Below, piece after piece: positions 1-8,612 of a stretch of DNA of 42,655 nt; the stretch's first letter is position 1; every line of letters starts with the position of its first letter. The notes beneath the pieces were generated by a model, which had not been told where the DNA came from, ran no database searches, and saw only the letters and a program-made list of their open reading frames with translations. Made by a program: the position numbers and the translations under genes. Source of the stretch: Bacteroidales bacterium (GTDB lineage: Bacteria > Bacteroidota > Bacteroidia > Bacteroidales > Bacteroidaceae); assembly GCA_015060905.1 (NCBI GenBank), contig SUXQ01000018.1:1-42655 (forward strand), read 5' to 3'.

Positions 1-80
1 TATATGAACTGTTATATGGCCGCATAAGACCTTTATATGGCTTTAGTAGAAGTTCTTTGCTGAAAAGGGACGGAAAACAG

Positions 81-120
81 AAAAATAAAGCCGGGGCAAA
101 AAAAATACTTTTGACCCGGC
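81..120 (-). terminator. Terminator of the efflux operon
   Basis: A GC-rich stem (GCCGGG at 90-95 with CCCGGC at 115-120) read on the minus strand is followed by a T-rich run (TTTATTTTT). It lies just after the stop of the outer-membrane channel gene, the last gene of the leftward operon. The remaining bases 1-80 show no gene. Confidence 0.7.
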
Positions 121-135
121 CTCATTTAAAATAAA

Positions 136-1470
136 TTAATTTAACGTGCCACTTTTTTTCTTGTAATCCAACAATCTTAAAAAACGGTTGATTTTTGCGT
201 CTACAAGCGTTTGCTCTGCTTGCAGCCATAAAGTTTGAGCTTCAAGATGGTCGCTCAGGCTCTCTTTACCAACTGCATATTGACTGCTGCTGACTCTAAG
301 ATTTTCGGACGCAGATACGCTGCTCGATTCTGCAAGGCGCAGCTCATAAGCCGCCTCTTCCAAATTATTTATCGCTTGCATTACCTCAAGTTTCATAAGT
401 TCGAGCTTTTCACTCTTTTCGGCCTTCGACTGTCTATATTGCATCTGTGCCGAGCGATATTTCGACTGAGAGCCAACATTAAAAATGGGGATTGACATTT
501 GTATTCCTACGGCAAAATTCCAATCATTAAACAATTTATCGCCATTGAATTGCAGGCCGTTCATATAGCCATACTCTCCGATAACTCCTATCTGTGGCAA
601 CATTTCTCCGCGTGCCACATTTGCCTTTTGTCGCATAAATTCGCTCTTTTGCGAAAGAAGTTGCGCCTCGGGGCGCATGGATATATCCGCAGTCGCATTA
701 TCGTAGTGCGTGGCAAAAATGTTATTATCAATTGATATTTGTGTGGTAAGCGGGTACCCTATATAGTGACACAGATTCATCGTTTCCAACCGCAGGGCAT
801 TCTCGGCTCGTCGCATATTAAGTTCACTCTCGTTTAACTTAACTTCGACCTTCAACACCTCGTTGCGGGGCTTAACGCCTCTGTCGAAAGCCTTGTCGAT
901 GGAACGTTTAAGTTCGACAAGCTGTTTATTGTACGCTGCGGCAACCTTGCGCATCTCCGATGCTCGCACCACATTAGCATAGGCTTGTGCCGTTTCAAAA
1001 ATAACCTCACACTCTGTCAGTCGGCGATTTTGAAGCGCCATCGATACTCCCAGCTTGCCCATCTTATGCCCTGCGATAATCTTTCCTCCCATAAAAACAG
1101 GTTGCTTAAATTGCACCCCGGCACAATAAACCCAATCAACATCGTAATTAATGTCGATTCCCGGGAAATAAGCTCCGGCACCAGTAGGCGTTCCATCCGT
1201 TCCTATGACCGGCAATATGCCTCCCTCAAAGCCCAACGCACCCTCGGCTGTAGAATAAAGAGTGTTTCCTGTTACGGCAAATGTGGGGAAATAGTTGAAT
1301 AGGGTGGCTCTCTTCTCATATTTTGCCGATTCTACCCGAAAGTCTGATGCCTCGATTCGCTTGTTGTTATTCTTTGCCAATTCTATACACTCGTCAAGAT
1401 TCAATCTCTCTTGTGCCATACAGAAGATGGGCGCAACAAGCATTATAAATATAATATTCAATCTTCTCAT
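136..1470 (-). CDS. TolC-family outer-membrane efflux channel
   Basis: This 444-residue protein fits the outer-membrane factor family, which forms a trimeric barrel and periplasmic tunnel that exports substrates delivered by an RND pump. An N-terminal Sec signal peptide is visible (MRRLNIIFIMLVAPIFCMAQ, cleavage near residue 19). It is followed by the usual start of mature Bacteroidetes channels (RLNLDECIELA) and two long helical, coiled-coil-like segments (about residues 180-240 and 365-430). Length is normal for the family. It is the third gene of the leftward operon, 15 nt after the pump gene, and ends at a terminator. Substrate cannot be told from sequence. The family call is firm. Confidence 0.9.
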   Translation of the reverse strand: MRRLNIIFIMLVAPIFCMAQERLNLDECIELAKNNNKRIEASDFRVESAKYEKRATLFNYFPTFAVTGNTLYSTAEGALGFEGGILPVIGTDGTPTGAGAYFPGIDINYDVDWVYCAGVQFKQPVFMGGKIIAGHKMGKLGVSMALQNRRLTECEVIFETAQAYANVVRASEMRKVAAAYNKQLVELKRSIDKAFDRGVKPRNEVLKVEVKLNESELNMRRAENALRLETMNLCHYIGYPLTTQISIDNNIFATHYDNATADISMRPEAQLLSQKSEFMRQKANVARGEMLPQIGVIGEYGYMNGLQFNGDKLFNDWNFAVGIQMSIPIFNVGSQSKYRSAQMQYRQSKAEKSEKLELMKLEVMQAINNLEEAAYELRLAESSSVSASENLRVSSSQYAVGKESLSDHLEAQTLWLQAEQTLVDAKINRFLRLLDYKKKSGTLN

Positions 1471-1485
1471 CTTTTTATCTTTATC

Positions 1486-4400
1486 TTAAAAAAACAGTGC
1501 ATAAAATATGGGCAGATAGATGAGCGTAGCAAGCGTCGAGAATAACAATCCACCCATAATAGTTGCCGCCATCGAGCCGAAAAGGTCGTCCGAAAGCAGG
1601 GGAATCATGCCCAGTATGGTAGTCAATGATGCCATCATTACCGCTCTTAGTCGTGAGCAAGAACTCTCGATAAGTGCCGTGTGAGCCTCGGTGCCACTCT
1701 CTAATTGGGCGTTTATCTCATCCATCAACACAATGCAATTCTTAATGAGCATGCCCACAAGCCCCAATGCTCCCACAATGGCACAAAAATTAAAAACCTT
1801 GCCGCTGATGAGCATGGCACCGACAATACCCACTGCCAACAGCGGTACACAACAGAGAATCACCATCGGCTTACGATAATCCTTGAAGAGCAGTATAAGA
1901 ACCGCAATTATAAGGACTATGCACAATGGGTAATTTTTGAACAGATAGTGCAGCGTCTGTTCGCTTGCCTCTTTCTCGCCGCCCCAACGAAGAGTATAGC
2001 CGTCCGGCAATTCCAATTCTTCAATTTTATCCTCTATGATTTTTTGTGCAGCCTCTGTTTCTACTCCATAAGAAGGTGAGCACATAATAGTTTGCGCCCT
2101 CTGACCATTGTATCGGGGAATTACCGGATACTCCCATTTAATCTCCACACCCCTGCCAAACTCGCCTAAAGGGACGCTCCTTATCAGCTTTTCAATAACC
2201 TCTTCGCGCGTGATTGTTCCACTTTTTACTTTGAGCAACATTTCATCGGTAAGCAGGCTGCTTATATTGGGAATAATAGAAAAGATTGGGACATTCTCCA
2301 AATTATCAATCGGATGCCCATCCTCTTCTTCGCACTTCAAAAATATAGTATTCTCGTTGCGCCCTTCATAGAATTTTCCGATGGGAAGGCCGTCTGTTGC
2401 CGTTAGCAACGACAATGAAACATCCTCTCTGTTAAGCCCTGCACTGCGAGCCAAATTTTGTTTATAATCAACAAAGTATACAGGAACTTTATCCTCCCAA
2501 TCGGTGGTGATAAGGCACGCCTCGGGACTCTGCTCCATTATATTCTTAATTTGTTCGGACAGACGGTTCAACACCGCAGGGTCGGGGCCTATGACCTGCA
2601 CCTCAATAGGATATTTTTTGTACATAATATTGTACTTTTTCACTTTTACATAGGCATCGGGAAAATTGGTCGAAAGATAATCCTGAATATCTTCAATATT
2701 CTCGTCGAGGATTTTCGCGGAAGTAAAGGACACTATAAGTTCGCCATACGATAGAGAGGGGGTGGCAATGCTACGCACAAGGTTGTAACGAGCGGGAGTC
2801 CCGCCAATGGACGCGGTAATATCAGTTACCTCTTTGCGGCTTTTAAGATACGCCTCAATCTCCATTAAATCCCGCTCGACCCTTGTATAATTACTATTTT
2901 CGGGAAGTTTATATTCAATATATAGCTGGTCGTATGTCATATCCGGAAAGAATCCCTGCTTGATGTATCCGTAGCCAATGACACTGCCGGCAATTAACAT
3001 AATTCCGCAAAGAATCATCGCCCAACGATGTCTCAGGCCGAACGTAAGCATCGAGCGCAGCAAACGATAAACACCCCCACTGTATAGCTGTGCATTTTCT
3101 TTGTTTTTTGTCTTTTTCAACCATAAATCTGCCATTAAAGGAACGTGCGTAAGAGCCAGAATCCAACTGAGCAGCAGGCTGACTGTCATTACAATAAAAA
3201 GGTCACGAATATAAACTCCGGCTGTGTCGGGCGACAGAAATATAGGCAAAAATGCAAGTATTGCTATTAATGTTGCTCCCAATAGAGGCATTGCTGTTTT
3301 TTGCCCAATAGTTGTTAAAGCCTCTTTGCGAGGCTTCCCCATGCGAAAATCCACCAATATTCCATCGATGATGACTATTGCGTTGTCCACAAGCATTCCC
3401 ATAGCCAAAATGAATGTGCCCAATGACACACGCTGCATAGAGCCATCGAAAAAGCCAAGCAACAGAAACGACCCAATGACAATAGTCAGAAGTGTCAGGC
3501 CTATAATCATCCCGCTGCGGAACCCCATTGTCAGCATCAATATAAACACGACTATGGCAATCGATTCTATCAAATTTACGAAGAACGATGTTAGGGCGTC
3601 TTTTACCCTTTCCGGCTGATAAAATACCTTGTTGTACGCAACGCCTGCCGGCAGACGACTCTTTGAAAGTTCCGCCAACCTCTTCTCTACCGCTGCTCCC
3701 ACTTTTGTAATATCCGTCCCCGACGCTGCAGCAACAGCAATGCCCAATGCCTCTTTGCCATTGTGTTTAAGCTTGTTGCGGACAGGCTCCTGAATGCTTG
3801 TTTCGATGTTTGCAATGTCAATCAGCCGCAGTTGGTCATCCTCGTGTCCTTGAATAATCATCTGCCCAATTTGCTCAATAGTCTTAAACCTATCGGCAAC
3901 GGTCACACGCACACGATTATCGCCATTGCCATAATATCCGGCATAAAAGATACTGTTGTGCCCCTTTAATGTTGCAACGACCTCTGTGGGAGATACACCC
4001 AGCGTAGCCATTTTCGCAGGCTGCAATGCAATGTTTATTACATTCTTTTTCTCGCCGTAGACAGTAACTCGTCCCACGCCATCGATATTTGTAAGCTCTC
4101 GCCGAATAAGATTGGCATAATCGGACAATTCCCGTTCACTGTATCCATCGCCTGTAAGCGCATAGAATATTCCATATACAAGGTTAAAATCATCCTGCAC
4201 CTTTACCGAAACTCCATCGGGCAAGGTCGATGCTGCGTCATTCACACGTCGCCTTAAAATATCCCAACATTGCTCCAATTTATAATCCTTTGTGGTAGAA
4301 TGCAATTCCACGTGCAGAATCGCAACATCGTTGCGCGACCAACTTTGTACATATTTAACATCATCGATACTTCTTATCGCCTTTTCCAAAGGGTCTGTAA

Positions 4401-4590
4401 CCTCAAGCTCCATTTCAAATGCCGATGCTCCCGGGCGTGTGGCAACAACCATTGCCACCTTTACTTTAATTTCCGGGTCCTCGAGCTTGCTCATATTATA
4501 CGCCGAAAAGAGCCCTCCGCCCAAAAATACGGCAACCAAAAACCATACAAGGCTTTTATTGTCAAACGCCCACCGTCCGTAGTCAATCAT
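1486..4590 (-). CDS. RND-family efflux pump, inner-membrane permease
   Basis: A 1034-residue protein with the layout of the AcrB/HAE1 superfamily: an N-terminal membrane helix, a large periplasmic porter loop, a helix cluster around residues 335-490, a second porter loop, and a C-terminal helix cluster from about residue 870. The proton-relay helix reads GMLVDNAIVIID: the usual tandem Asp pair is Asp-Asn here, as in many members outside the AcrB branch. The partner helix GMLIKNCIVLMDE carries the conserved Lys. The start overlaps the adaptor stop by 4 nt, so translation is probably coupled. It should use the proton-motive force to export drugs, dyes or lipids; the substrate is unknown. Confidence 0.92.
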   Translation of the reverse strand: MIDYGRWAFDNKSLVWFLVAVFLGGGLFSAYNMSKLEDPEIKVKVAMVVATRPGASAFEMELEVTDPLEKAIRSIDDVKYVQSWSRNDVAILHVELHSTTKDYKLEQCWDILRRRVNDAASTLPDGVSVKVQDDFNLVYGIFYALTGDGYSERELSDYANLIRRELTNIDGVGRVTVYGEKKNVINIALQPAKMATLGVSPTEVVATLKGHNSIFYAGYYGNGDNRVRVTVADRFKTIEQIGQMIIQGHEDDQLRLIDIANIETSIQEPVRNKLKHNGKEALGIAVAAASGTDITKVGAAVEKRLAELSKSRLPAGVAYNKVFYQPERVKDALTSFFVNLIESIAIVVFILMLTMGFRSGMIIGLTLLTIVIGSFLLLGFFDGSMQRVSLGTFILAMGMLVDNAIVIIDGILVDFRMGKPRKEALTTIGQKTAMPLLGATLIAILAFLPIFLSPDTAGVYIRDLFIVMTVSLLLSWILALTHVPLMADLWLKKTKNKENAQLYSGGVYRLLRSMLTFGLRHRWAMILCGIMLIAGSVIGYGYIKQGFFPDMTYDQLYIEYKLPENSNYTRVERDLMEIEAYLKSRKEVTDITASIGGTPARYNLVRSIATPSLSYGELIVSFTSAKILDENIEDIQDYLSTNFPDAYVKVKKYNIMYKKYPIEVQVIGPDPAVLNRLSEQIKNIMEQSPEACLITTDWEDKVPVYFVDYKQNLARSAGLNREDVSLSLLTATDGLPIGKFYEGRNENTIFLKCEEEDGHPIDNLENVPIFSIIPNISSLLTDEMLLKVKSGTITREEVIEKLIRSVPLGEFGRGVEIKWEYPVIPRYNGQRAQTIMCSPSYGVETEAAQKIIEDKIEELELPDGYTLRWGGEKEASEQTLHYLFKNYPLCIVLIIAVLILLFKDYRKPMVILCCVPLLAVGIVGAMLISGKVFNFCAIVGALGLVGMLIKNCIVLMDEINAQLESGTEAHTALIESSCSRLRAVMMASLTTILGMIPLLSDDLFGSMAATIMGGLLFSTLATLIYLPIFYALFF

Positions 4591-5645
4591 AATATTCCTC
4601 CTATATTAGTTGCGTTTTTAGGTTGCAAGGGTTTAACTTTCCTATTGCTTTTCATACTTTTTGCTCCGGCTGTAACAATAATCTCGCCGGGACTTAATCC
4701 GTCTGTTATTGTGGCCGAGCCATCAAGGTGCAGTGACGAAACTACAACCTTGCGTGGCTGTACGTCTCCATCTTTGTATATCCACACATAACTTTCATCA
4801 TTTTGGCTGAATAGTGCGCTTGCAGGGACAGAAACTTCACCCGAATTATTTCTGTTGAAAGTAATATCAACCATCGCCGACATTCCTGCTGTTGGCTTTA
4901 CCTTTGCAGCGAGAGGCAACGCCAGACGAACAGCGTAAAGTTGATTACTGTTGGCACTGGGGCTGACGCTGATTTTTTGAAGAGCGATAGGCTCATCATG
5001 AAAATCAAACTTCACAGAGTATGACTCAACATCTTCTATTCGATAATATGTCGAGGCAGGTACATAAATTTCCACTTCCGGCATATTCGATGATAGAATA
5101 GTCATAATGGGCATTCCTGCGCCGACAATGGTAGGAGGGTCAAGCAGACAGGTTTTTACAATGCCGTCGAAGGGTGCATAAATTTTGGTGTCCGCAAGTT
5201 GGTTTTTCGCATTTTCGTATTTTGCAGTTATTTGTTTCAGCCCGTAACGCGCCTTGTCATATTCGCTCGCTGTTGCAACGCTGTCGGCATATAAAGCAAA
5301 AACTCTTTCTGCTTCTGCTTTTACGCCGTTGTATTCCGATTCTGCGGCTTGCAGTTGCAGCTCATAGTCGCGCGATTCCATTTGGGCTATCAATGCTCCT
5401 CGTTTAAAGTACTCTCCCTCTTTGACATATAATCGTTGCATCGTTCCACTAATTTTGAATGCTATATTGACCTCTTGCGAGGCCTTTATCTTTGCGGGGA
5501 ACTGCAACGTTTCCTTAAATGTCGAGTTTTTTACAGTGTCAATTTTCACCCAAACACTCTCGCTTGGGTTTTTTTGCTCATTTTTGCAACCATATAGCAC
5601 AACAATGGCAACCATAAAGCACAATTTTAATATATCCTTTCTCAT
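4587..5645 (-). CDS. RND efflux periplasmic adaptor (membrane fusion lipoprotein)
   Basis: This 352-residue adaptor bridges the pump and the outer-membrane channel. I chose the ATG at 5645 rather than an upstream one at 5711 because it gives a canonical lipoprotein signal (MRKDILKLCFMVAIVVLYGC, lipobox LYGC, Cys20). The order is lipoyl/barrel-sandwich half (about 60-85), alpha-helical hairpin (about 90-150), second lipoyl half (KIYAPFDGIVKTCLLD), then beta-barrel and membrane-proximal domains. It is first in the leftward operon. Its promoter lies in the intergenic region to its right, but I could not assign a clear -7/-33 pair. Confidence 0.9.
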   Translation of the reverse strand: MRKDILKLCFMVAIVVLYGCKNEQKNPSESVWVKIDTVKNSTFKETLQFPAKIKASQEVNIAFKISGTMQRLYVKEGEYFKRGALIAQMESRDYELQLQAAESEYNGVKAEAERVFALYADSVATASEYDKARYGLKQITAKYENAKNQLADTKIYAPFDGIVKTCLLDPPTIVGAGMPIMTILSSNMPEVEIYVPASTYYRIEDVESYSVKFDFHDEPIALQKISVSPSANSNQLYAVRLALPLAAKVKPTAGMSAMVDITFNRNNSGEVSVPASALFSQNDESYVWIYKDGDVQPRKVVVSSLHLDGSATITDGLSPGEIIVTAGAKSMKSNRKVKPLQPKNATNIGGIL

Positions 5646-5977
5646 CTTAATAGTATTGAATTTAGAATTTAATACAGAATTAACGCTGTACGGAAATTCC
5701 ATTATACGCAAAAATTACACTATAATGTGCAATATGTTCGATTTATAGAGCTTTAACAATTCTATTTAAGATTATTTTGGTATTTTTGTATGTTAGCATT
5801 GAGTAGAGTGAGGCTCTATCAATTTAGGACGAGGTTTTTAGTATGGATATTTCAATAACATTAATTCCCTACATTTGAGGTGAACCTCGAAGATAGACTG
5901 CACTTGCAGTAATAAATATCGAAGTGAACTTCATATTTCTCGCTCGTTTGTACTATATTTGAAAAAAGAAGAATATT
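5646..5977. other. Intergenic region, probable host/prophage junction
   Basis: About 330 bases without a gene, between the leftward efflux operon and the first phage-type gene. It must hold the efflux promoter. It also carries two near-identical 12-mers of the form GARGTGAACYTC at 5877-5888 and 5921-5932, 44 bp apart (about four helical turns), each a short hairpin with a TGAA loop; they look like paired regulator sites ahead of the 5978 gene. A TATATTTG -7 box is at 5954-5961, with no good -33. Placing the attachment site here is an inference; no att repeat can be confirmed because the right end is outside the window. Confidence 0.4.
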
Positions 5978-6220
5978 ATGATACTGTTACATTTCTTTAG
6001 TCCCGGATATGGCGTGTATGCTTTTATTGCATTTATGCTGATATTAATGTATTACAAGAGGAATGCACTGTTAATGCTATTATTGAATATTATTCTACTT
6101 CCGTTTGCCATTATTTTTGTAATCTTATATTCTTTAATCGGATATACGCCAAAATGGCTTAAGGACGATAAGTCCAAAGATGATGATACTCCGCCTAAAC
6201 ATAGAAATATAATTTTCTGA
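5978..6220 (+). CDS. Small membrane protein, paralogue of the 18076 gene
   Basis: An 80-residue protein with two hydrophobic stretches (about 10-27 and 30-54) and a charged C-terminal tail, so probably an inner-membrane hairpin. Its first 15 residues (MILLHFFSPGYGVYA) match the protein encoded at 18076-18297 in 12 positions. Both genes are followed by the same type of terminator. I do not recognise the family. Its place at the prophage edge beside the repressor, and that of its sister directly before the tape-measure gene, would suit a lysogen-expressed superinfection-exclusion protein; holin-like or host-derived alternatives remain. The function is inference. Confidence 0.7.
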   Translation: MILLHFFSPGYGVYAFIAFMLILMYYKRNALLMLLLNIILLPFAIIFVILYSLIGYTPKWLKDDKSKDDDTPPKHRNIIF

Positions 6221-6222
6221 AT

Positions 6223-6260
6223 AAAAAGACCGGAACAGTATTAGTTTCGGTCTTTTTTTC
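6223..6260 (+). terminator. Intrinsic terminator after the 5978 gene
   Basis: AAAAAGACCGGAAC (6223-6236) pairs with GTTTCGGTCTTTTTT (6244-6258), followed by more T. It is nearly identical to the terminator at 18299-18338, and the similarity continues about 40 bases past both (shared core TTTTGCTATTTATTTG). Confidence 0.85.
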
Positions 6261-6328
6261 TACCTGTTTTTTGCTATTTATTTGTAGGAAATGGTTGCTC
6301 TGTGCAGACGCACTCAGAGTGGGATTCG
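6260..6328 (+). repeat. Degenerate copy of the tape-measure leader and 5' coding fragment
   Basis: Bases after the terminator match the leader of the tape-measure gene (18340-18370). After a jump they then match tape-measure codons around 18574-18606 (26 of 33 bases by eye, with an exact CGCACTCAGAG core; peptide RRTQS in both). The 72-bp array begins where this match ends. I read it as a relic of a second tape-measure locus; the second part is short and needs an alignment to be sure. Confidence 0.45.
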
Positions 6329-6579
6329 TTTCGCGCATCCCTTACGCTGCCGCGAGCGTCCTTTTTCATCCCCTCGCTTTTTGCATCGTTGTGGGATTCG
6401 CTTCGCGCATCCCTTACGCTGCCGCGAGCGTCCTTTTTCATCCCCTCGCTTTTTGCATCGTTGTGGGATTCGCTTCGCGCATCCCTTACGCTGCCGCGAG
6501 CGTCCTTTTTCATCCCCTCGCTTTTTGCATCGTTGTGGGATTCGCTTCGCGCATCCCTTACGCTGCCGCGAGCGTCCTT
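6319..6579. repeat. 72-bp direct tandem repeat array, 3.6 copies
   Basis: Copies start at 6319, 6391, 6463 and 6535 (GTGGGATTCG), exactly 72 bp apart, and are almost identical. The first copy has TTT where the others have CTT early in the unit. The fourth is cut after GCGTCCTT. Unit GC is about 57 percent, well above the flanks. Because 72 is divisible by 3, several frames on both strands stay open with 24-residue repeats (for example MKKDARGSVRDARSESH on the minus strand). Since many frames are equally open, I see no case for a protein. Confidence 0.9.
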
Positions 6580-6640
6580 GCATCAATAAATAAAGAAACG
6601 CACTCAAATAAATTTGGTGCGTTTCTTTATTTATTGATGC
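6580..6640 (-). terminator. Perfect 24-bp palindromic terminator, probably bidirectional
   Basis: The arms 6580-6603 and 6617-6640 are perfect inverse complements (24 bp) around a 13-nt loop. The inner part has the usual Bacteroides terminator layout of a GCGTTTCTTT-type stem flanked by A/T. It lies downstream of the leftward repressor gene, and the same symmetry could stop rightward transcription coming through the array. Confidence 0.7.
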
Positions 6641-6738
6641 GGAAAGAGTGGGACAATATTTGCATTTTCTTTATAACGCCCGTTTATGAAAGATATTTAT
6701 AATCAGAGTGTAGGTATTTTCGTGTTTTTGTGCAACAA

Positions 6739-7146
6739 TTATTTTATGTCCGTATCTTGTCCGGGCGTTATCTTATTTTTAATTTCTTCCAGCTCTTTCT
6801 TTAGCATTTTATTAACGGTTTCAAGCAACTCGATGCGTTTGTCTTTTTCTTCTATTAAAGCTTGTAGGTTTGCGGTTTTTTCCTCCAAGGCACCAACAGT
6901 GAAACAAGCTATGTTTTTATTGTTGCTACCAACGACACTTATGTGTGGTTGTTTGTTTCTGATAAAGAAAGTATCAATAGATACTCCGAAAAAATCTGCT
7001 ATTTCTTCGAGTTTGCTTGCTTTTATATCTGCTTCTTCTAAAGGGCGTAATGTGCCGCCTGTTTTCATGTCTAATCCTTCTAAAAGGTCTTTAATCTTTA
7101 ATTTACGTTCTTTTAGTAATGCTCTGATGATTGCTCCGTTATACAT
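6739..7146 (-). CDS. Probable phage repressor, XRE-like HTH with C-terminal coiled coil
   Basis: A 135-residue protein. The ATG at 7146 is preferred over 7176 because it gives a compact HTH domain start (MYNGAIIRALLKERKLKIKD). Residues about 1-60 show the XRE/Cro-like pattern ending in IADFFGVSIDTFF. The C-terminal third (about 85-125) is a heptad-like charged helix suited to dimerisation. It is the only leftward gene in the phage part and is divergent from the early operon, with a palindromic operator 34 bp upstream of its start. That is the classic position of a lysogeny repressor that also controls itself. No LexA-like cleavage domain is visible, so induction may use an antirepressor. Confidence 0.75.
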   Translation of the reverse strand: MYNGAIIRALLKERKLKIKDLLEGLDMKTGGTLRPLEEADIKASKLEEIADFFGVSIDTFFIRNKQPHISVVGSNNKNIACFTVGALEEKTANLQALIEEKDKRIELLETVNKMLKKELEEIKNKITPGQDTDIK

Positions 7147-7179
7147 ATAATATTCTGAATTAAGTTTTATTAACATGAA

Positions 7180-7225
7180 AAATCTGTTTAAAATAGCAGA
7201 TTTACAAAAGTTCCTTATACCTTTG
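7180..7225 (+). promoter_or_regulatory. Early promoter with palindromic operator
   Basis: AAATCTG (7180-7186), ten bases, then CAGATTT (7197-7203) form a dyad. Fourteen bases further on is a -7 box TACCTTTG (7218-7225); no good -33 is seen. The dyad recurs, 20 of 24 positions identical, at 24777-24800 ahead of another TAYCTTTGTA box. It lies between the repressor and the early operon, so the repressor most likely binds here. Confidence 0.65.
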
Positions 7226-7287
7226 TACGGACAAATTTATAGTTTTTTTTACAAGACATAAAGAAATAACCCCTAAAAATAACAGAA

Positions 7288-7467
7288 ATGGCTATTAAGG
7301 ATTACTACAAGACATTGAGTGCATCAGAAAAAAGAGAGTTCGCTTTTGCGGTGTGTATGCTTTGCGACATTAGTATCGCTGCTTTTCAGAAGAAAATCTA
7401 CTCTAGAGGATTCAGGAAAGTCGAGGAAACTCTTATTCAAGAGAAACTCATAAATAAGCAAGCATGA
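7288..7467 (+). CDS. Small early protein (59 aa)
   Basis: Starts MAIKDYYKTLSASEKREFAF and ends just as the next gene begins (ATGA overlap at 7464-7467), which is good evidence of real translation. It is the first gene after the early promoter, with a leader of about 55 nt. Two short helices with a possible HTH-like character (SASEKREFAFAVCMLC ... SIAAFQKKI) suggest a DNA-binding early regulator. That is only a guess, and I do not recognise the family. Confidence 0.65.
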   Translation: MAIKDYYKTLSASEKREFAFAVCMLCDISIAAFQKKIYSRGFRKVEETLIQEKLINKQA

Positions 7468-8015
7468 TTAAGAATATTGAATTTTACAACACTCCTGATG
7501 GGCAGGTATGTTGTAAGCCACTCGAGGAACCTATGTTTATTTTGACAGAGGTTCATACTATTCTCATTGCTGATATGCTTACAATGATACAAGAATTATA
7601 CCCAGCAGCATTTGCAGCTCTCTCTGAACTGTATTCGCGTTCGGAATTGAATAAGAACTATTATCATTACAGAATGGTACACCGTTTTATTCGTTGTAAT
7701 TTCGGGGAATATGACGCACTTTCCATAGATGTTAATGCAAACGGGCATCTTCGTTTCGAGGATGTACGTTGTCCTCTTCGTGGCGAATGTCCTTTTGAGC
7801 GAATTATTTGCAAACCGACTCTCGACACTAAGCTATCTGAACGCGAGATGCAGGTTGCAAATTTGCTTGTAGAAGGGTTTACTGCAGATGAAATCGGTAA
7901 GGAATTACATATTTCGCCACATACAGTCAAAAGGCATATTGCCAATATTAAGACAAGGCTAAAATTGACACATACACATCAAATTATATCTAAATTTTCT
8001 AGAGACCATGAGTAA
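7464..8015 (+). CDS. LuxR/GerE-type HTH regulator
   Basis: A 183-residue protein whose C-terminal part (about 125-180) is a clear LuxR-type helix-turn-helix: LSEREMQVANLLVEGFTADE followed by IGKELHISPHTVKRHI. The N-terminal part (1-115) is unrecognised and includes a Cys-rich piece (CPLRGECPFERIIC) that might bind metal. It overlaps the gene before it by 4 nt and the one after by 8 nt. A LuxR-type factor as second gene of a phage early operon suggests a switch to middle or late transcription, or control of a host gene; no receiver domain is present. Confidence 0.8.
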   Translation: MIKNIEFYNTPDGQVCCKPLEEPMFILTEVHTILIADMLTMIQELYPAAFAALSELYSRSELNKNYYHYRMVHRFIRCNFGEYDALSIDVNANGHLRFEDVRCPLRGECPFERIICKPTLDTKLSEREMQVANLLVEGFTADEIGKELHISPHTVKRHIANIKTRLKLTHTHQIISKFSRDHE

Positions 8016-8331
8016 TATAATATTTATGCCAGAGGAATTTTGGATGAGTACTCATTTCTCTATAGCAAGACATTATGGGAAAATAGGAATTAATGGGACT
8101 ACATATATAATTGTGAATAAAGAAGGCGCTACTATCTTTGAACTTAGTGACCCTAATAGTAAATATTTTGTTGGTGAAAATAATAAGGCAATTCCTCCGG
8201 GAGAACCAGCTGACCTTGTGATGAAAGAATGGATACCAATATATAAAGCTTTGGGACGAAATGAGTTTATAAACATTATAAAAAAGGGAGTTCCATTAGA
8301 AGGTGCAAAATCTATTATTGAAGAATTATGA
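8008..8331 (+). CDS. Early-operon protein of unknown function (107 aa)
   Basis: A 107-residue protein with no family I can name. The chosen ATG overlaps the upstream stop by 8 nt; in-frame ATGs at 8026 and 8044 are alternatives. The N-terminal half is beta-rich (IGINGTTYIIVNKEGATIFEL), the C-terminal half helical. Its stop overlaps the next start (ATGA). Position points to an early replication or host-takeover accessory role, with no direct evidence. Confidence 0.65.
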   Translation: MSNIIFMPEEFWMSTHFSIARHYGKIGINGTTYIIVNKEGATIFELSDPNSKYFVGENNKAIPPGEPADLVMKEWIPIYKALGRNEFINIIKKGVPLEGAKSIIEEL

Positions 8332-8612
8332 CAAACAAAGAATTGACAAAGAAAGTGCAAGAATTCTGTGCGCAGCTAGAGACAGAAGGTGTTAAATATG
8401 TTTTCTTGAGCAAGAATAACGAAGAATATGGCGTAAAATCAGAATGTACAGCAGGCGAGTTTTATGAAATGCTTAGCGAGATGGCATCACGTCTCACGCA
8501 TGATAATGCAGGTTTTATAGGTGCTCATATAACCGCAGTAGGTTTAGCCGTTCTTAAAACGCATGATAAGGAATTACTTGAATCTGTAAAGAAAAATATG
8601 GCAAATATATGA
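8328..8612 (+). CDS. Early-operon protein of unknown function (94 aa)
   Basis: A 94-residue, mostly helical protein (two amphipathic helices at about 5-17 and 45-60). ATGA overlaps with both neighbours support the start and stop and indicate coupled translation. No catalytic motif or membrane segment is visible, and I do not recognise it. Confidence 0.65.
   Translation: MTNKELTKKVQEFCAQLETEGVKYVFLSKNNEEYGVKSECTAGEFYEMLSEMASRLTHDNAGFIGAHITAVGLAVLKTHDKELLESVKKNMANI

Noticed and set aside
4270..4791. Plus-strand frames over the efflux genes
   Set aside because: They are antisense to a well-supported RND operon and show no family features.
6319..6579. CRISPR-like repeated sequence
   Set aside because: The units are directly joined with no unique spacers and no cas genes are present.
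6274..6702. Several overlapping frames with 24-residue repeats on both strands
   Set aside because: They come from the 72-bp array whose length is divisible by three; many frames are equally open and none has a start, bias or neighbour supporting a gene.
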